Shown: positions 33,873 to 46,499 of the stretch, piece after piece
Position numbering within the stretch: position 1 is the first letter of the stretch
How the letters are laid out: each line of letters starts with the position of its first letter
Assembly: GCA_000827265.1 (NCBI GenBank)
Contig: KN834757.1
Location: forward strand, 1-64,000
Reading direction: 5' to 3'
DNA from: Collybiopsis luxurians FD-317 M1
Taxonomy: Eukaryota; Basidiomycota; Agaricomycetes; Agaricales; Omphalotaceae
DNA: 64,000 nucleotides
Notes under the pieces: generated by a model
Databases searched by the model: none
The model's input: the letters and a program-made list of their open reading frames with translations, nothing else
Told to the model about the DNA's origin: nothing
Made by a program: the position numbers and the translations under genes

Positions 33873-36800
33873 TCACTCACATCCATACTCCGGCAGAGGA
33901 TCATACAGGTCCATCATTCTCATCTCCTCGATCTCCCTTCTTAAATTTTCCACCTCCTCCCTCAACTCGACTGCCTTATCTACTGATCTAGCATTAGATT
34001 CTGCTGCCCCCGCAGACTTAGTATCACCGTTCCTGCGGCCGTATACATTATTCAACATTTTTCTAGGAAGAAGGACCCTGTCCACTTGAGTACGAGGTGT
34101 GGAACTCATATTCTTCAAAGTCCGGGGAAGAGCCTCGGCTCTATCATTTTGAGAGTATGGTTCAGCCTGGTGTTTGAATCCCGTGCCCCTCCTTGCTCGA
34201 CGCCGATAGTGGTAGAAGAGTCCAACAGCTACAAGGGTAAGTAGAGCACCACCACTGACAAGACCTCCAGCTATTGCTCTAGTTTTGGATTTATTTGAGT
34301 GGGAGATTTCATCTCCAACTGAGGAGGTGTTGATTATCTTCGGAAGACTACATGGAAAAAGAATTTTTTAATAATGAGTGCATTGACTACTTCGGATGAT
34401 CCAGTCCAAACTCACTTGAGGGCAAGCAGAGCATACATTGCGCCTTGAGCAGGACTGCAAACGAGTCAGTGACTATCTGTTAAATGAGCTTATGAACAAG
34501 CTACCTTGCAGCTCCGCCCTGAGAACTCCCATCAGATGTACTGTAAGTCGTAGGGAAAACAACGAAATTGTTCTGATTCGCAGCGGCAGCATGTACCATC
34601 GACACTAATGAATCCCGGGTATTCGAGTCCGTAACAGTCGCAGCAGTGAAAAGTGTCCAGTGAGATTTAGCCGTACTTTCTTCATTGCTGTCGTACGGCA
34701 ATCCAAATGCTTGAGCTATCGAAGCCATCAATAAGTAAGATCATTTGAAAACTTAGGCTTAGCTTTCACCTGAGGAAGCGACATTCGAATACCACAAAGT
34801 TTGATTGCTGTAAATCTGTGGGTTCGAAACAGGCTCATGAGGACTCCAAAGTTTCAAAGGGCCAAAAGCTTACATATTCATCCACAAGATTAAATCCAAG
34901 AAGCTTGTCAGGGTAGAGATTGTACATCAAACCCCAAGAGCTTGACGCGCCATACGTCGAAGTCAAATGATTCGAAGACACAGCAAGCTGCTGCCACTGT
35001 GAAACCAACGAAGAGGATTGATTCTACGCAGCAAGGGGATCCGATCCATTCAGATGCAAAAGATAGACCATGATGCGGACTCGGAATACATACCAAATAG
35101 CTGTTGTAATCATCAGAGTTTCCTACCACTTGACTAATCTCAGCCATGGATCTAATGGCAATGATTCCCTTGATAGCCAAGTTGGTCATATTGGCATTGT
35201 TTAATCCGTCTGCAGAGCGACTTGGATAAACAGCGTAAATGTTCGCCGTCAACGACAGCTTGAGGTGACAGAAAGCAAGGCGACTGTTGACTTACTATCC
35301 ATTTGGCGTCAATGGCTGCTGTGAAATAAGTGTGTCGGTCCATTTCTTCAGCGTGGAGTACTATAAAAACCAGCGCATTAGTTCGGTGTTGAGATGTGCA
35401 TCCGTAAGACCGGGGCTGGTGAGCTTAAAACAAGAAACGTACATATAACGACAGTAGAGATCCGTCACCACTAAAGGTCGCATGTGCCCACGCCATAATC
35501 AGCATGTCACCTATGCTTTCCATCGCCAAAGAGATTGTTGGATTGTTATTGCCGATAGCGGAGGGGAATGCGTTACCCAAGTCTTCGGCAGCAAAATCCT
35601 CATCGTACAATTCAGACGATTGATATCGCAGTAGTGGTTCGAGAAGATATCCGGCCCAAGAAGCATTAAAATACAGAATCGCAGGCAGAGCGGCGTACAA
35701 AACTTCAACAGGGTTTGTTCGTCTTGACACATTCGAAATGTTAAAAAGATGCATCTATTCACTATAGGCACAAGTTAACTTACTGAGAGTTCCCAATATC
35801 TTTCATGAAAATGAGAACATCAGACTTGTTCACTTGACCATTCAGATCGACCCCAACAGTAATTTCCATTCCAGCCATGATTTGTCGTGATGCCAAAGAC
35901 ACTAAGTCTGCATAGTTGGATGATACTTTGTTTGCATCTGACATGATCTTGTTATCCAGAGCGATTGCACGCTGGAGAGCATTTGATGCGTCGCTCATAA
36001 AATCCGACATCTGCATAAACCCCAGATAATGGTAAAGGAAGTCCACAGTGTATAGAAGGAGAGCATACCGCTGTTTGAACATCAGAGTATTTTGTGAAAA
36101 AGTATGGCTGACGAGTTTGGTTTCTGTTGCTGACTCTGTAATTGATATCTCCGTTTCGAACCAGGCCAATTCCCCAAACCACTGGAGATGAAGTGAATTG
36201 GATGGTGCCAAGATTATTGCTAAACGCAAAAGTAGGTGAAAGGGACCTGACAAGAACACATTAAAACCTAACATTTCAAATATAACTGCCTTGGGAAAGA
36301 AGAAATACTTACACATCAATGGAATAGAAATTACCATCCTGAGTATTGTTTAACTTGCCGTTATTGAGAAATGCTGTGCGAATAGAACCAGTACTAAGGC
36401 CAGTTTCATAAGTAACCCCGACCCCCTGAGTCCTCTGTCAGTCAATGAAAATAATGTTCAAGTGCTAGAGCGCACTGCATTCGTGATGAGGTAAGCTACG
36501 CCATCCTCTGCCACATTATTCAACTCAGTCATATATTGAAAAGGAGAACGCTGTGCTTCGTGATAAATAATAGAATCGCTTATGGTTGTATTCCACTGTA
36601 TGACATTGGAAGGGTTAGATGATAAAATTTCTATTTGGCAGAAGGAGTCAGTCAGCGAACTCCAGTCTGACACTGGAATTGAGACAAAACTGACCACCTG
36701 TAATGTCGTGATAGAGTTGAATGGAATGAGGATCTCCATCCATCGATGAGGCTTCGAAATAGATGTAAGTGAATGGGAAGGATTGTAAAACTAAATCTCC

Positions 36801-37335
36801 AGGCTAAGCCGCCCCAATAACATCAAAGCATCAGGGTTCAAAATGTGACTGGATGAAGGATTGCATATTCACCTCAATTGGACTCAGGAAAGTAACATTT
36901 ATCGCCACTGTTCCTGCCGTCATACTTAGAATAGAGCGAGTTGGGGTAACTTGGTAGCTATTGAGAACAGCAGAATTGACAGTAGCATTATTGCTTGGTT
37001 TGACATTGGGAACATCACCACCCAGCCACTCATAAAAAATGCCATCGACTTGCAAGAATCCAGTCCAGGACCAAGTCTACAAAGTTCAGAATAAAGACTC
37101 TTCATCAACATGCAGATCCGAGTATCTCAGGAGCAGACTCACATACATGATTAGTTGTCCAGAAATTGGGGTTTTGATGAGACCCATTGGCAGGCGTCGT
37201 CGTCGATGTATAAGGTAAGTAAGCCTGGAGATAGGGAGACCGGACAGCGAGAGGAATTGCGGGTGGCTCAGAAGACTGGCTCAATGCCAACCGGATGAAC
37301 TGGGAACCAAAAACAAGTAAAAGTCGAAGCAACAT
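33873..37335 (-). CDS. Glutaminase-like (GtaA type) protein with membrane anchor
   Basis: About 15 exons, traced in phase from ATG 37335, give roughly 900 residues. A signal peptide (LLRLLLVFGSQFIRLALS) comes first. The family segments follow in order: PLAVRSPYLQAYLP, TGFLQVDGIFYEWLGG, PFTYIYFEAS, then YAALPAILYFN, NLAIKGIIAI, and FGLPYDSN with SHWTLFTAATVTD. These match fungal glutaminase A proteins (DUF5127/DUF4965/DUF1793), which hydrolyse glutamine to glutamate outside the cell. Beyond the usual end come a membrane helix (ALLTLVAVGLFYHY), a basic RRRARR stop-transfer and a tail with a short coiled coil (AVELREEVENLRREIEEM) ending DPLPEY. So the enzyme is predicted to be anchored with a cytosolic tail. 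One acceptor (at 35220/35221) was chosen by reading frame. Catalytic residues are not certain from sequence alone. Confidence 0.82.
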
Positions 37336-37408
37336 AGCTGTTAATCAGGTTCGAAACAAGATGGAAACAGGCACTGACCAGCAAACATATGAACCCAGGA
37401 CTGATATA

Positions 37409-37695
37409 CACTGCCTGCATTCTCACAGGAAGTAAAAAATTAACTGCCTTCAATGCAGTGTAGGAAGGGCTTTTTGAAGGGCAGTTGAGATCGGCTGATC
37501 CGGATCTGAACCTGGATCTTCACGGCACCGGCAACTCGGCACTCCCGCCGTCCCGCCGTTATCACTATTCAATTCACAATTCAATTGATATATATTAAAT
37601 AAGATCTGGGCTCCCGATTCTAACTGCCCTCCAAAGAGACAATAACACCGCATGAAGGCAGTTAAAATCCTACCACCCGTGAGAATGCAGGCAGT
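37409..37695. mobile_element. MITE with TIR CACTGCCTGCATTCTCAC in the glutaminase promoter
   Basis: The left end CACTGCCTGCATTCTCAC and right end GTGAGAATGCAGGCAGTG are perfect inverted repeats of 18 bp. Similarity continues through CTGCCTTCA and GGGCAGTT to about 80 bp per arm. The trinucleotide ATA flanks both ends, a possible 3-bp duplication as in PIF/Harbinger-like elements. It has no coding capacity. Its right-hand neighbour gene starts only 74 bp away and is transcribed away from it. Confidence 0.75.
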
Positions 37696-39215
37696 GATAC
37701 CTATCTGGAGTGCAACAATCAGGCAAAACCACACAACAAACAGGACCATCTCGCACCCATCAATCACCACAGGACCCACTTATGGCTTTCCAGGACACTT
37801 TTAGCAGTTGTCTTGGAAGTTTCACCTAAAAGGTCACCTGAGTTCGAGTGAAGCGGGAAGTCATGGGAAATATTCTTGAATCAAACAAAGCATTGTAGTA
37901 TTGATCACAAACTGACAGTGTTGAGGGAAATCATACCTGCATTTAGCAAAGCGACATTTACGATTAGTGGATTCAATCTCAATCCAACATTGTATATTGT
38001 ATAATTATGACCATAAGTTCAAGAGCCATTATGATAACAAAAAAGTTCACCTGACCACTACTTCAATTTCTGTATTAGTATAGCTGGCAAAGCTGGACAC
38101 AAAAAACTTCCAGGTATCACCAAAATTCTGTGCTTGTTATGCATTATGTTATCAAAAATAACTAAATTCAAGGGGTCCCCTTATGCATGATGTGAAGTTA
38201 TGGTCATAATCATACAAGATTGTAAAATTTGAACTTTTAAAGTAGTTATGGAATATTTATGGCCTATGTTAGTCAGCTTGTGGCTGAAGTACAAAGCTAG
38301 AGCACTTTTGGAGCACAGGTGGAAATGGCTCCTACAATTGTGATACTTGTGAGAGAGGGCCGCTGCAATGGATCACATCATGAATCCAATTTTTTGGTGT
38401 GTTTATGATGCCAAGGCATCTGCCTCTCTATTGTTGAAATGATAGATGCTTACAAGTATCTTCGGATCATGTAGAACTATACTTAGTACTTACACTGATC
38501 TGATCAACATGTGTATATTGTTTCATATTTGTATATAGTCAATTACTTATTAGATCGAGTATTATAAATCCCTCATAGCTACTTGAGCCCCAGACACAGA
38601 TGTTGTTAACAAAAGAGTTGATAGCATCAAAGAAATGATTGTTAACAATGTACACTCAGGTTACAAATCTTTAACAAGAATCCATTGCTAGTGACTACAA
38701 AACGCCGTCAGCACTACAAGCTTCCCATTACTAATTATTACAAGTGCCTCAGCCATCACAAAACGCTGTCATTGTTAATAATTTACAAAGCCTCCTGGTT
38801 CGCAAACATTACAATAACGGCACCCGGAATGCACCTTATTTCTCTATTAGGGTCCCAGCGCCCTTCCCTTCACATACATGTCCGCATCACTACTACAGAT
38901 CAATCTTTACTCATCAGATTTGATACATTGATAGACAACCTTCACTTAGCCTAGTCTTCTGTTGATCCCATGGGTTCTTAAGCTTCTCCTTTTGTCATCG
39001 GCATGCACAGGCCCGGCATAGGAAACATGGGTCCCTGAGCAGCTTGAAAGCAATCATCAGGGATCGGTCAGCTCGATATCTGCCATCAGTGGTGGGTACA
39101 GTATTCTGGCTAGTAATTCTCTTGCCCTATCACTTCTCATCTTTGCATTTCATACATTATGACTCAATAGTGGGAGCGTTTCACCTCTATAAATTGCCAA
39201 TGTCAGCAGTGTGCG
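37696..39215. other. AT-rich sequence at the left side of the putative KDZ region
   Basis: I see no gene. A short plus ORF at 38685-38954 lacks support. The left end of the large element should lie here or nearby, but I found no terminal inverted repeat matching the right side. Confidence 0.35.
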
Positions 39216-39217
39216 AG

Positions 39218-39712
39218 CAGCCATTGGCAAATGATGCCGTCCTTTTCCCAACCCTCTTTACCCGCCGCTGGCATCCAATTGTAATAGCTACAGAGCAGCA
39301 ATGGAGCAGCCTTGAATGTGCTTCAGTAATCTGATGATCTAGCAAGACAATATGAAGTTAGTGGCTATCAGCAAAATGATGCCATTTTCCTTCTGACTCT
39401 CATCATTCAATTCTTGCAGGCAGTCATTGGCAAATGATGCCGTCTTCTTTCCGAGCCTCTTTACCTGCCGCTGGCATCCAATTGTAATTGCCACAGAGCA
39501 GCAATGGAGCAGTCTTGAATGTACTTCAATAATCTCATGATTTAGCTAGAAAATATGTAGTCGGTACTTATCAGCAAAATGATGCCATTTTCTCTCCGAC
39601 TCTCATCATGTCCCACCAGCATCTACTTACTTGTAATTACTACAGAGTAGCAATGGAGCAGTCTTGATATGGACGCCAACAATTGCATCATCAAGCTAGG
39701 AGAGCTATGTAG
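39218..39712. repeat. Tandem repeat, period 203 bp, about 2.5 copies
   Basis: CATTGGCAAATGATGCCGTC recurs at 39222 and 39425 and CAATGGAGCAG at 39299, 39502 and 39651. The third copy lacks about 54 bp. Copies differ by scattered substitutions. No ORF runs through the units. Confidence 0.75.
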
Positions 39713-39779
39713 TTAGTGTAATGAGGGAACTGAACACGTCTCAAGAAAAAAACAACTACAGGTAATTTACAGGACATAC

Positions 39780-40425
39780 ACATGCGTAAGCATCACAATT
39801 GTAATAGGCCCTAGGTCAAGTTAGAGAACTAGTACATGTGACCTTTCACTCCTAAAGGGTAGCCTTTAGAGACTTAGACATCTGTCTGAGTTCAGCATTA
39901 CAATTGTGATTATTACACTACGGATTGGATTGTAATGAATGCAAGTGCTGATACAAGTCTTGACAATTGTTATGAGATTACACTGTAGTAGGTGGTTGTT
40001 ACACAGTTGTACATTTGTGATCGAGTTAACAAGTGGTTTAAGATAACAAACATGTCAGAAGTATGCACAATTGTAATGATTCTCTGTGTTACAATTGTGA
40101 TGATTTATGCCCTGAAACACCTGTAATGAAAAAGTAGTATCTACAATCTACATCTTCGATACAGTTTACATATTACACAGTTGTACAGTTGTAATCGAGT
40201 TAACAGATGGTTTAAGATTACAAATACAAGTGTGGTTATTTATGCCCAGAAGCATACGCACATTACAAGCGGGTATATTTGTAATAGAGTTACAATTGTA
40301 ATGAGGTCACAAACACATCAGAAGAGCTGTTGTTACAAGCATATACATTTGTGATCAAGTTAACAATTGTTGTGAGGTTACAAATAGGTCAAAAGTGTAC
40401 ACCATTTTAATGAAGGCAAATGATC
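39780..40425. repeat. Palindrome array 1 (ACAATTGT type)
   Basis: The palindrome ACAATTGT, mostly within TTACAATTGTRAT, occurs about seven times. It is mixed with ACAGTTGTAC and GAGTTAACAA words in degenerate units of about 80-120 bp. Neighbouring coding regions lack these words at this density. Confidence 0.75.
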
Positions 40426-40613
40426 ATGACTAGTTTACCCCTGCCAGAACTTGAAGTGTACAGTTGTACGGATGTATAGAGTGATCAAGAATTGGATACG
40501 CACTGTAAAACTGAACCTCGAACTAGGTAGTGTGGGACCAAAAATAAAATACGGTACGAGTGTCAAGAAATGTATTGATTAGATAGCCTGTTAACTCACT
40601 GCTGTCCCTGCAC

Positions 40614-43102
40614 TCAGGGAGTACGCTTGACTACCCTACCAGAGCGAGTGCTTACAGGCGGGGAGCCGTTGCTAGGAGCAACTGGCTTGACAACCTGTGG
40701 AACAGGACATACTTTTTTTGACGCTGAGGTCTTCCTGACCTTCTTATTACCTCCATCTACTTTTTCACCTAGTTGCTCCTCCTTTCTCTTCTTTTTCATT
40801 AATTTCGACAATGTAGTAGAACCAACAGGATTGATGGCAGTATCTGAAGATGCAGACAGACCCAAATTTTGAATGCTCGCATCGCTAATTCCAGAGTAGG
40901 TACTATTGATGGTGAAATCTGTAGGAAGCGCAGTCAATGCATCGCTGGTAGGATTGAATTGGTCCGGGGTTGTCGTACTGGATGCAGCTTTAGCTGCCTG
41001 GAAATCACTTGTGGAATTTCCATTGAAGGCTTGACCCAACTGTGGAAGAGGCTGAGTTAACGACTGACCCGATTGACTGAAAGGCTGGGTGTAAGTGTGA
41101 CCTGATTGCAAGAAAGACTGGCCCGGTTGTGTGAAAGGCTGCATGAATGACTGACCAAACTGCATGAAAGTTTGACCTGGGGTGGTGAAGGAATGACTGG
41201 ACAGTGTGAAGGCTTGATTTGACTGCACGTAAGCCTGATTTGAACCGGCAAACTGTAGAAAATTCACTTGGGCATTATTTTGATTACAGATGGAAGGGTT
41301 CATCAAAAATGACTGGCTGAATGTGTCTGCATTGAATGGTGGAAAATCCACTTGGTTGGAGGCACCGAAGGAGTTCTGGACCGACATAACAGAGGAGTTG
41401 AAAGAATTTCCTTGAACAGGGAGACAACCAAACTGATTTGCCATTGTACCCCTGCAAACAGAAAGATTGCCTTGAGCAGATGTACCATTTAGCTGGCTCC
41501 CAAAAGTATCACAAAAGTTGTGATCACGCTCGATGAGTTGATCAAACTGATTAAAATTCAAAGAGAAAGGCTTTTGCGAGCCATCTCCTGAAGTACCGTC
41601 CAGCTTCTCGTAACCATTCGGAAAATCTCCAAGTGGAGTTGATACTTGGCCAATGGCATTGGTCCAGCGCAACTGAGGATCCTGGGTATCTGAGAAAGAG
41701 GATGAGTCTAAGGCACTAGATTCAATGTTCTCTGATCCCAGAGCAGCTGCAGGCTCCTTCGATATGGAGACCTCTTTCTCATTGCTGGATTCTTCACTGC
41801 CAGATTCTTCATTGTTGGATCCATCGTCACTGAAGCCATCACTGGGGTTGTTCTTGGTGGAACAGTCCTCGTTGGAATGGCTATCAGTGGAACGAGCCTC
41901 GGTGGAACAGTCCTCAGTGGAGCGAGCCTCAATGGAGTGGTCCTCAATAGAGTGGTCCTCAATAGAAATGCCTTCCAAAGAATGGTCCTGGGTGGAACTA
42001 TCCTCAATTGTAATTGCATTCTGGGCATTTTTGTTGTCTCCAAGGGATTCTACAGGCTAGTATGAATAGTATGTTCGTAAGACATGCAGCATGACTTATG
42101 CAGTACACCTTGGGAGAATTCCACAAAAGGCACGATCACCTTTGTCTTGTACTCAGGGTATGCATCTGAGAACAATGAACTGGCTTTGTTTTGTCCTTCA
42201 AGTATCCTGTGGGGAGGTTAGCTTCATATGCCAATAGAAATCTGTCAGCATTTACCCCCAGACTTGAACTTTTCCTTTGCTCTGCAGGCATTGTCCTGTT
42301 ACCAGGGTAGTAATGCACAAATCTCTGAGTTCCGCCAATTGCTTGGTAAAATCTTTGATGAGAGACAGTAGATCATGCAAGAACCTGATATTTCGAGTCA
42401 GTCAGAAAGAGCATACATGTTGGCCAGGATACGGAAGTACTTCTCTCAATCTTTACCAGTCAAGGCAGCCAGTTTTTCACCTTCTTCATTGTCTCCTGGC
42501 TCTGCCTCAAGAGCAGCCTTCTCCTGAATACATAGTTCCTGAACTCTCGCCTTGGTCTCTGGATCCGCAGCCTGGAATGCCTCAATGCGGGCCCTATTTT
42601 GAGCCCTCATATGGAGCAACTGGTTAACAGTTTGACCATCAGCTACATATTCTTGTAGAATATGCTGGTAAGCTTTTTCAACAATGTCCTTCCCTCCGTG
42701 CTTCTCGAATATCTCTCGTTCTTGGGGTTTACGCCGGTTCCTATGTTTTCTGACACAAATAGTGACCTTTTTTGATGTCTGCAAAGCTTTCATGTGGTTA
42801 TAAAACCACCATTTGACCTTCTGAGAATGAAATTAGTTCAAAATATCCAAGAATGAAAGTAGAGCATGTGTTCCATGCTCTTTGACTCTTACTTCCTGTG
42901 TTTTCTTCATTGCTTCAGCATGATCCATCTCTTTCATGTTCAGGAGCCTAATTGGGTCAGGCCACATCTTGAGCCACACCGCCCATACTTTGTTCTGGAA
43001 GTCCTGTATGGCTAGCTGTCGCTTTTTGTCTTGCGCAGCTATAAATCGTGGAACCCATTGGGTCAGCCATTTTCTTTGCTCTTCTGTAGTGAACAGTTTC
43101 AT
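40614..43102 (-). CDS. Q/N- and S-rich nuclear-looking protein, KDZ-region gene
   Basis: The chain starts at ATG 43102 (helical part with WLTQWVPRFIAAQ and FQNKVWAVWLKMWPD). It splices at GTAAGA...CTCAG to VKWWFYNHM and a basic CVRKHRNRRKPQ stretch (to about 42446), passes through smaller exons (42136-42400) and ends in a ~490-codon exon. That exon has an acidic pentapeptide-like repeat (SIEDH, STEAR), a Gln/Asn/Ser/Phe-rich tract with repeated GQSF and TQP words, and a basic tail KKKRKEE...STRSGRVVKR that looks like a nuclear localisation signal. The WF.NH core recurs in unnamed proteins of basidiomycete transposons. I infer a DNA-binding or structural role, unproven. Two internal splice sites are uncertain. 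Confidence 0.5.
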
Positions 43103-44030
43103 GGAGGGATAGAATGACAGTCAGAGAAAGAAAAGGACAATGGCGAGTTCTTCTAATCCAAATTTCGTCTGTTCTGGGATTCCAGTAGAATCTTGGAAAG
43201 AAAAGCTGCTAAATTGAGGAACAGCTTCCGTGTTTCAAGCAGGATCACAGACAAGTCATATGAATCTGTATGAATTAACACATTTCAAGTAAATATTGCC
43301 AGTGTACTGCATGCAAATCTCACCTCAAAAATAAGCATGGCATGCTACAGCCAGAAATTGCATTCAATCCATGAAAGCATTAGGTTTTTTTGAGGTGTAA
43401 TTTGTGAAATCTCGCTAGAATCCTTGGAAAAATTTGAAAGTCAGCTCCAGGGTTAGCGCAGGCTTTGACAGATTCTCTGGGACATACAACATTCTTCTTC
43501 GATGTCAAACCACTGTCCCGTCTTCATTTCAAGCAGGAACATGAGCAAGCCCAAAAAAAGGGATGGTGTATGCTGGCCAGAAGCTGCCTTTGAAGGATAC
43601 TTTGAAATTAATACTTCACCCTTGACTCCACTATAATTCGCAACTTCTCTATATAGTTTTGAGAAATAAAAATTGACAATTGGTTTCATGGTTAGCGCAG
43701 CTTTGACAAATTCCCTTGTTGGGACAATTGCCCTTCCGTCCTTCTCTGCATTACAATTGTGATGCACCCCTTCCATTATAATTGTGATTCACCATTGGAA
43801 GGAGTGCATCACAATTCATGACAGCAGAAGTTGTAACTTGTGTCTTGTCCAGACCCATTACAATGATCTAGATGTTTGGTAGCTTAGAAACAGTGGCCAA
43901 ACATATTCCAATTACTCACTTGTGCCTTTACATTGATCGACAAAAATAAACGAGTCAGCTTTTGCTCTGCGGGGCAGTAAATTGACTAATTATTCAGGAA
44001 ATTGAAGTAAATTTACAGTAGTATGTCACC
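43103..44030. other. Spacer with ACAATTGT palindromes and an unknown ORF
   Basis: A 107-codon minus ORF (43453-43776) has no recognisable domain. Palindromes ACAATTGT and ATAATTGT with GTGATGCA or GTGATTCA neighbours cluster at 43750-43820, forming a small second array. Confidence 0.4.
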
Positions 44031-44370
44031 TCAAATGTCTGAATAAACAACTTTTACCAATCCCAATTCTTTAGCCAAGTTGAATTCTGCCAATGCATCT
44101 TCGTATTTACAGAATGCTCACATGACATTACCCTTGACTTTATACACCAACATATAAGCTATACTCCTGTAACTGTTATGTTGGCTTGTGAAGCTTCGGT
44201 CTTCAGACAACAAGGTTCTCTTACAATGAGGCAAAAACACTGACAGCCCTACCCACTGTAACCACATACCATTGGCCTTGATTAGACTTGCCATCATCAT
44301 AGAATGAAGTGGTTTCGGCGGTAGGAGGAGGAGTGAAGATGGATGGAATGTCCGACGCTGGTTCACTCAT
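44031..44370 (-). pseudogene. RNase H1 N-terminal (viroplasmin-like) domain protein, damaged
   Basis: From ATG 44370 the frame gives a Pro/Thr-rich start and then WYVVTVGRAVSVFAS, the first strand of the RNase H1 N-terminal or viroplasmin-like fold. After a likely short intron, another frame gives FCKYEDALAEFNLAKELGLV, the matching last helix and strand. A TGA at 44118-44120 interrupts the second half. No RNase H catalytic domain follows. Compare the intact relative at 51745. Confidence 0.5.
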
Positions 44371-44730
44371 ACCATCCAAACTGGGGATGTTTGAGGTCAG
44401 AGAAATGGAAGTTCATTTTCCCATTCCAATAGTCCAAAGATATTCCCCACCGCCTGGAGAATAGCCCACAAAGGATTGGCTTTGAAGACCTAATAAAAAG
44501 TAAAATTAAAAAAAAATAATAGGATGTAAGATGTGGGGTTCAAAAACAGAAGGAAAGTACTTACCTGAGCCTGGGCTGATGGAATTGTAGGATACAATAT
44601 GCAGAGCAGTCTCCAAAGCTGAAGCTAAAGGTGAGTTGACAGGATTGGCCTCCATCCACTGAACAATTTCAATTACCGACGGTTACCTTTTAATGAGAGC
44701 CAGATATTCAGGTCGTTCAAGTTTGACTGA

Positions 44731-45432
44731 ATGTTTTGGAGTGTGACTAAGATTGCAGTAAGATCCTCAATAGCCAAATTCATGCTGGAATTGGCATTCC
44801 AAGACATTGAGCGACTGTTTGAACAAGCAGAAGATGGAAGTTTGAAAGCAGCCAAGTCGAAGATCAAATTTCTCACACAGTTAAATCGCATTCAATTTAT
44901 AATGGAGTCGGATGGACACTCTCAACTAAACGATCAATCATGGAATCATTGGTCAAAGTCTTGCTGCAAGATTATCTTCAAACTCACTCTATACTGCCCA
45001 TCCCAAATGACAGAATAAACAATGGTGATTTAGGTGCCTTCTCATTCGACCAAATTGCTCTCCTACAATACCATCATGAGCAAGAGACCCTGCGTCAGCT
45101 ACGCTTGGTAAGTAGCCTGGCCTGTTTCATACATGGATGATAGATGAATTCATCTATAGGGAATAGAAAGGTGGATTAACCAGAAACATGGAGAAGCACC
45201 AACTTACGAGGCAGCCCTCTGCAATTTTCATGAATTGGAAATTGACACAGATGCTCTAGTCAAGGCAGAATTTATCTGGCAGGCAATAGAAGTGGCTAAT
45301 GCAGTAGCCGTTAAGCATTCTCAGCCACAGTCTCAACAGAAAATTGGGAATATTCCACAGAATAAAATTCCATTGAATCAGAGCCTCACCGCTGTCTTAC
45401 AGAATGGGGTGGAAACTCAACTGTCAGTTTGA
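44731..45432 (+). CDS. Helical protein of unknown family, KDZ-region gene
   Basis: The frame from 44731 gives a helical acidic-basic protein (LAFQDIERLFEQAEDG). The next open frame, DYLQTHSILPIPND then DQIALLQYHHEQETL, is shifted, and a GTAAGT...CTATAG intron (about 45110-45158) leads to GIERWINQKHGE and a final exon stopping at 45430-45432. A frameshift or a missed intron lies near 44940. I do not recognise the family. Confidence 0.4.
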
Positions 45433-45644
45433 CACACAGGCACATGACATTGCAGGCCTTCTCATTGTCTCATGGATTATCTTTGCACTAGTGAAGAGGG
45501 GGCTTTGAAAATTATCTTGTCTACAGTGCAAGGGGTATGCTGGTCAAGCAGAAAACAGGGCAGGAAACAGTAACTTAATCTATGAGCAAGGGTGGTATTT
45601 GCTATCTAGTTGTATCGATCTATACAAGATTAACAAATTCATAT

Positions 45645-46390
45645 TTACTCATCTACCTCTGTGTCACTACCGCTGCCTTCTGTCTCAGTAAACTCCTCAC
45701 TCAATTCCAACTCTGAACCTTTGTCATCCGAACTTACTATGGTGGTGCTTTTCCACACACTGTACCCTTTGCACCATAAAGGTTGCATTGGATAGCTCAA
45801 AGCGATGGTCGCAATTTTGAACCAATCCTTGAGGTCAGTAAGGTTGAGCTCCACAAGTACAGGGCCAGGGGAAAGAGACACATAGTGAACCCAATCAGCA
45901 TATTGACTGCGACGCAAGCAGTCATGAAATAGACTACGCCAATCTGCCGAAGTGGCATCCTCGCGATCATGTACATGTCGCTCAGTCAAGCCATTGCGCA
46001 GCATTCCCAGCATTTTCTGCACAACAGGTCAGAGTTGGCGGCTGATGAGGAATGATAAAATACCTGTATCTCAGAATCCTCTTTCTTGAGGATCACAAGT
46101 ACATCATCTCCTTGTATTGGCCAGATCCCAAACCATGCAATCCTGGCTTTCTCGCAAAAGTCTCTCATATTGGATTGAGATAAGGTTGTTACCACTGCAT
46201 AGGCTGGCATTATATCTTCAATAAATAGGTGAAGGGATTCTTCTTTGGGAACTGGCGGAGGATGAGTCGACAACAATGGGTGGCAAGGGACAAAGGCTAG
46301 ATTGCCTTGACTGAGCGCAGAGGATGAGTAGACCACTCGCTGCCCAGCTAAGAGATTTGCACTTACAATGTAATCCCAAGGCTGCGCCAT
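45645..46390 (-). CDS. Unknown two-exon protein, KDZ-region gene
   Basis: Exons 46064-46390 and 45645-46016 join in phase across a 47-nt GTATTT...TGCAG intron to give 232 residues. The frame is open upstream of the ATG and an additional 5' exon is possible. The protein has a central segment ARIAWFGIWPIQGDDVLVI, a second half with aromatic residues, and an acidic Ser/Glu-rich tail ending TEVDE. I know no family. The clean splicing argues for a gene that was functional recently. Confidence 0.55.
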
Positions 46391-46499
46391 ACATCTGGGT
46401 ATGTAGTTTGCAGCGATGCACTTGAGTCTTCAAAGTCAAAGCAATCAGACATGATTAACAACCAATGCAGACAATGACCAAAGTTCCTGGCCGCTATTT

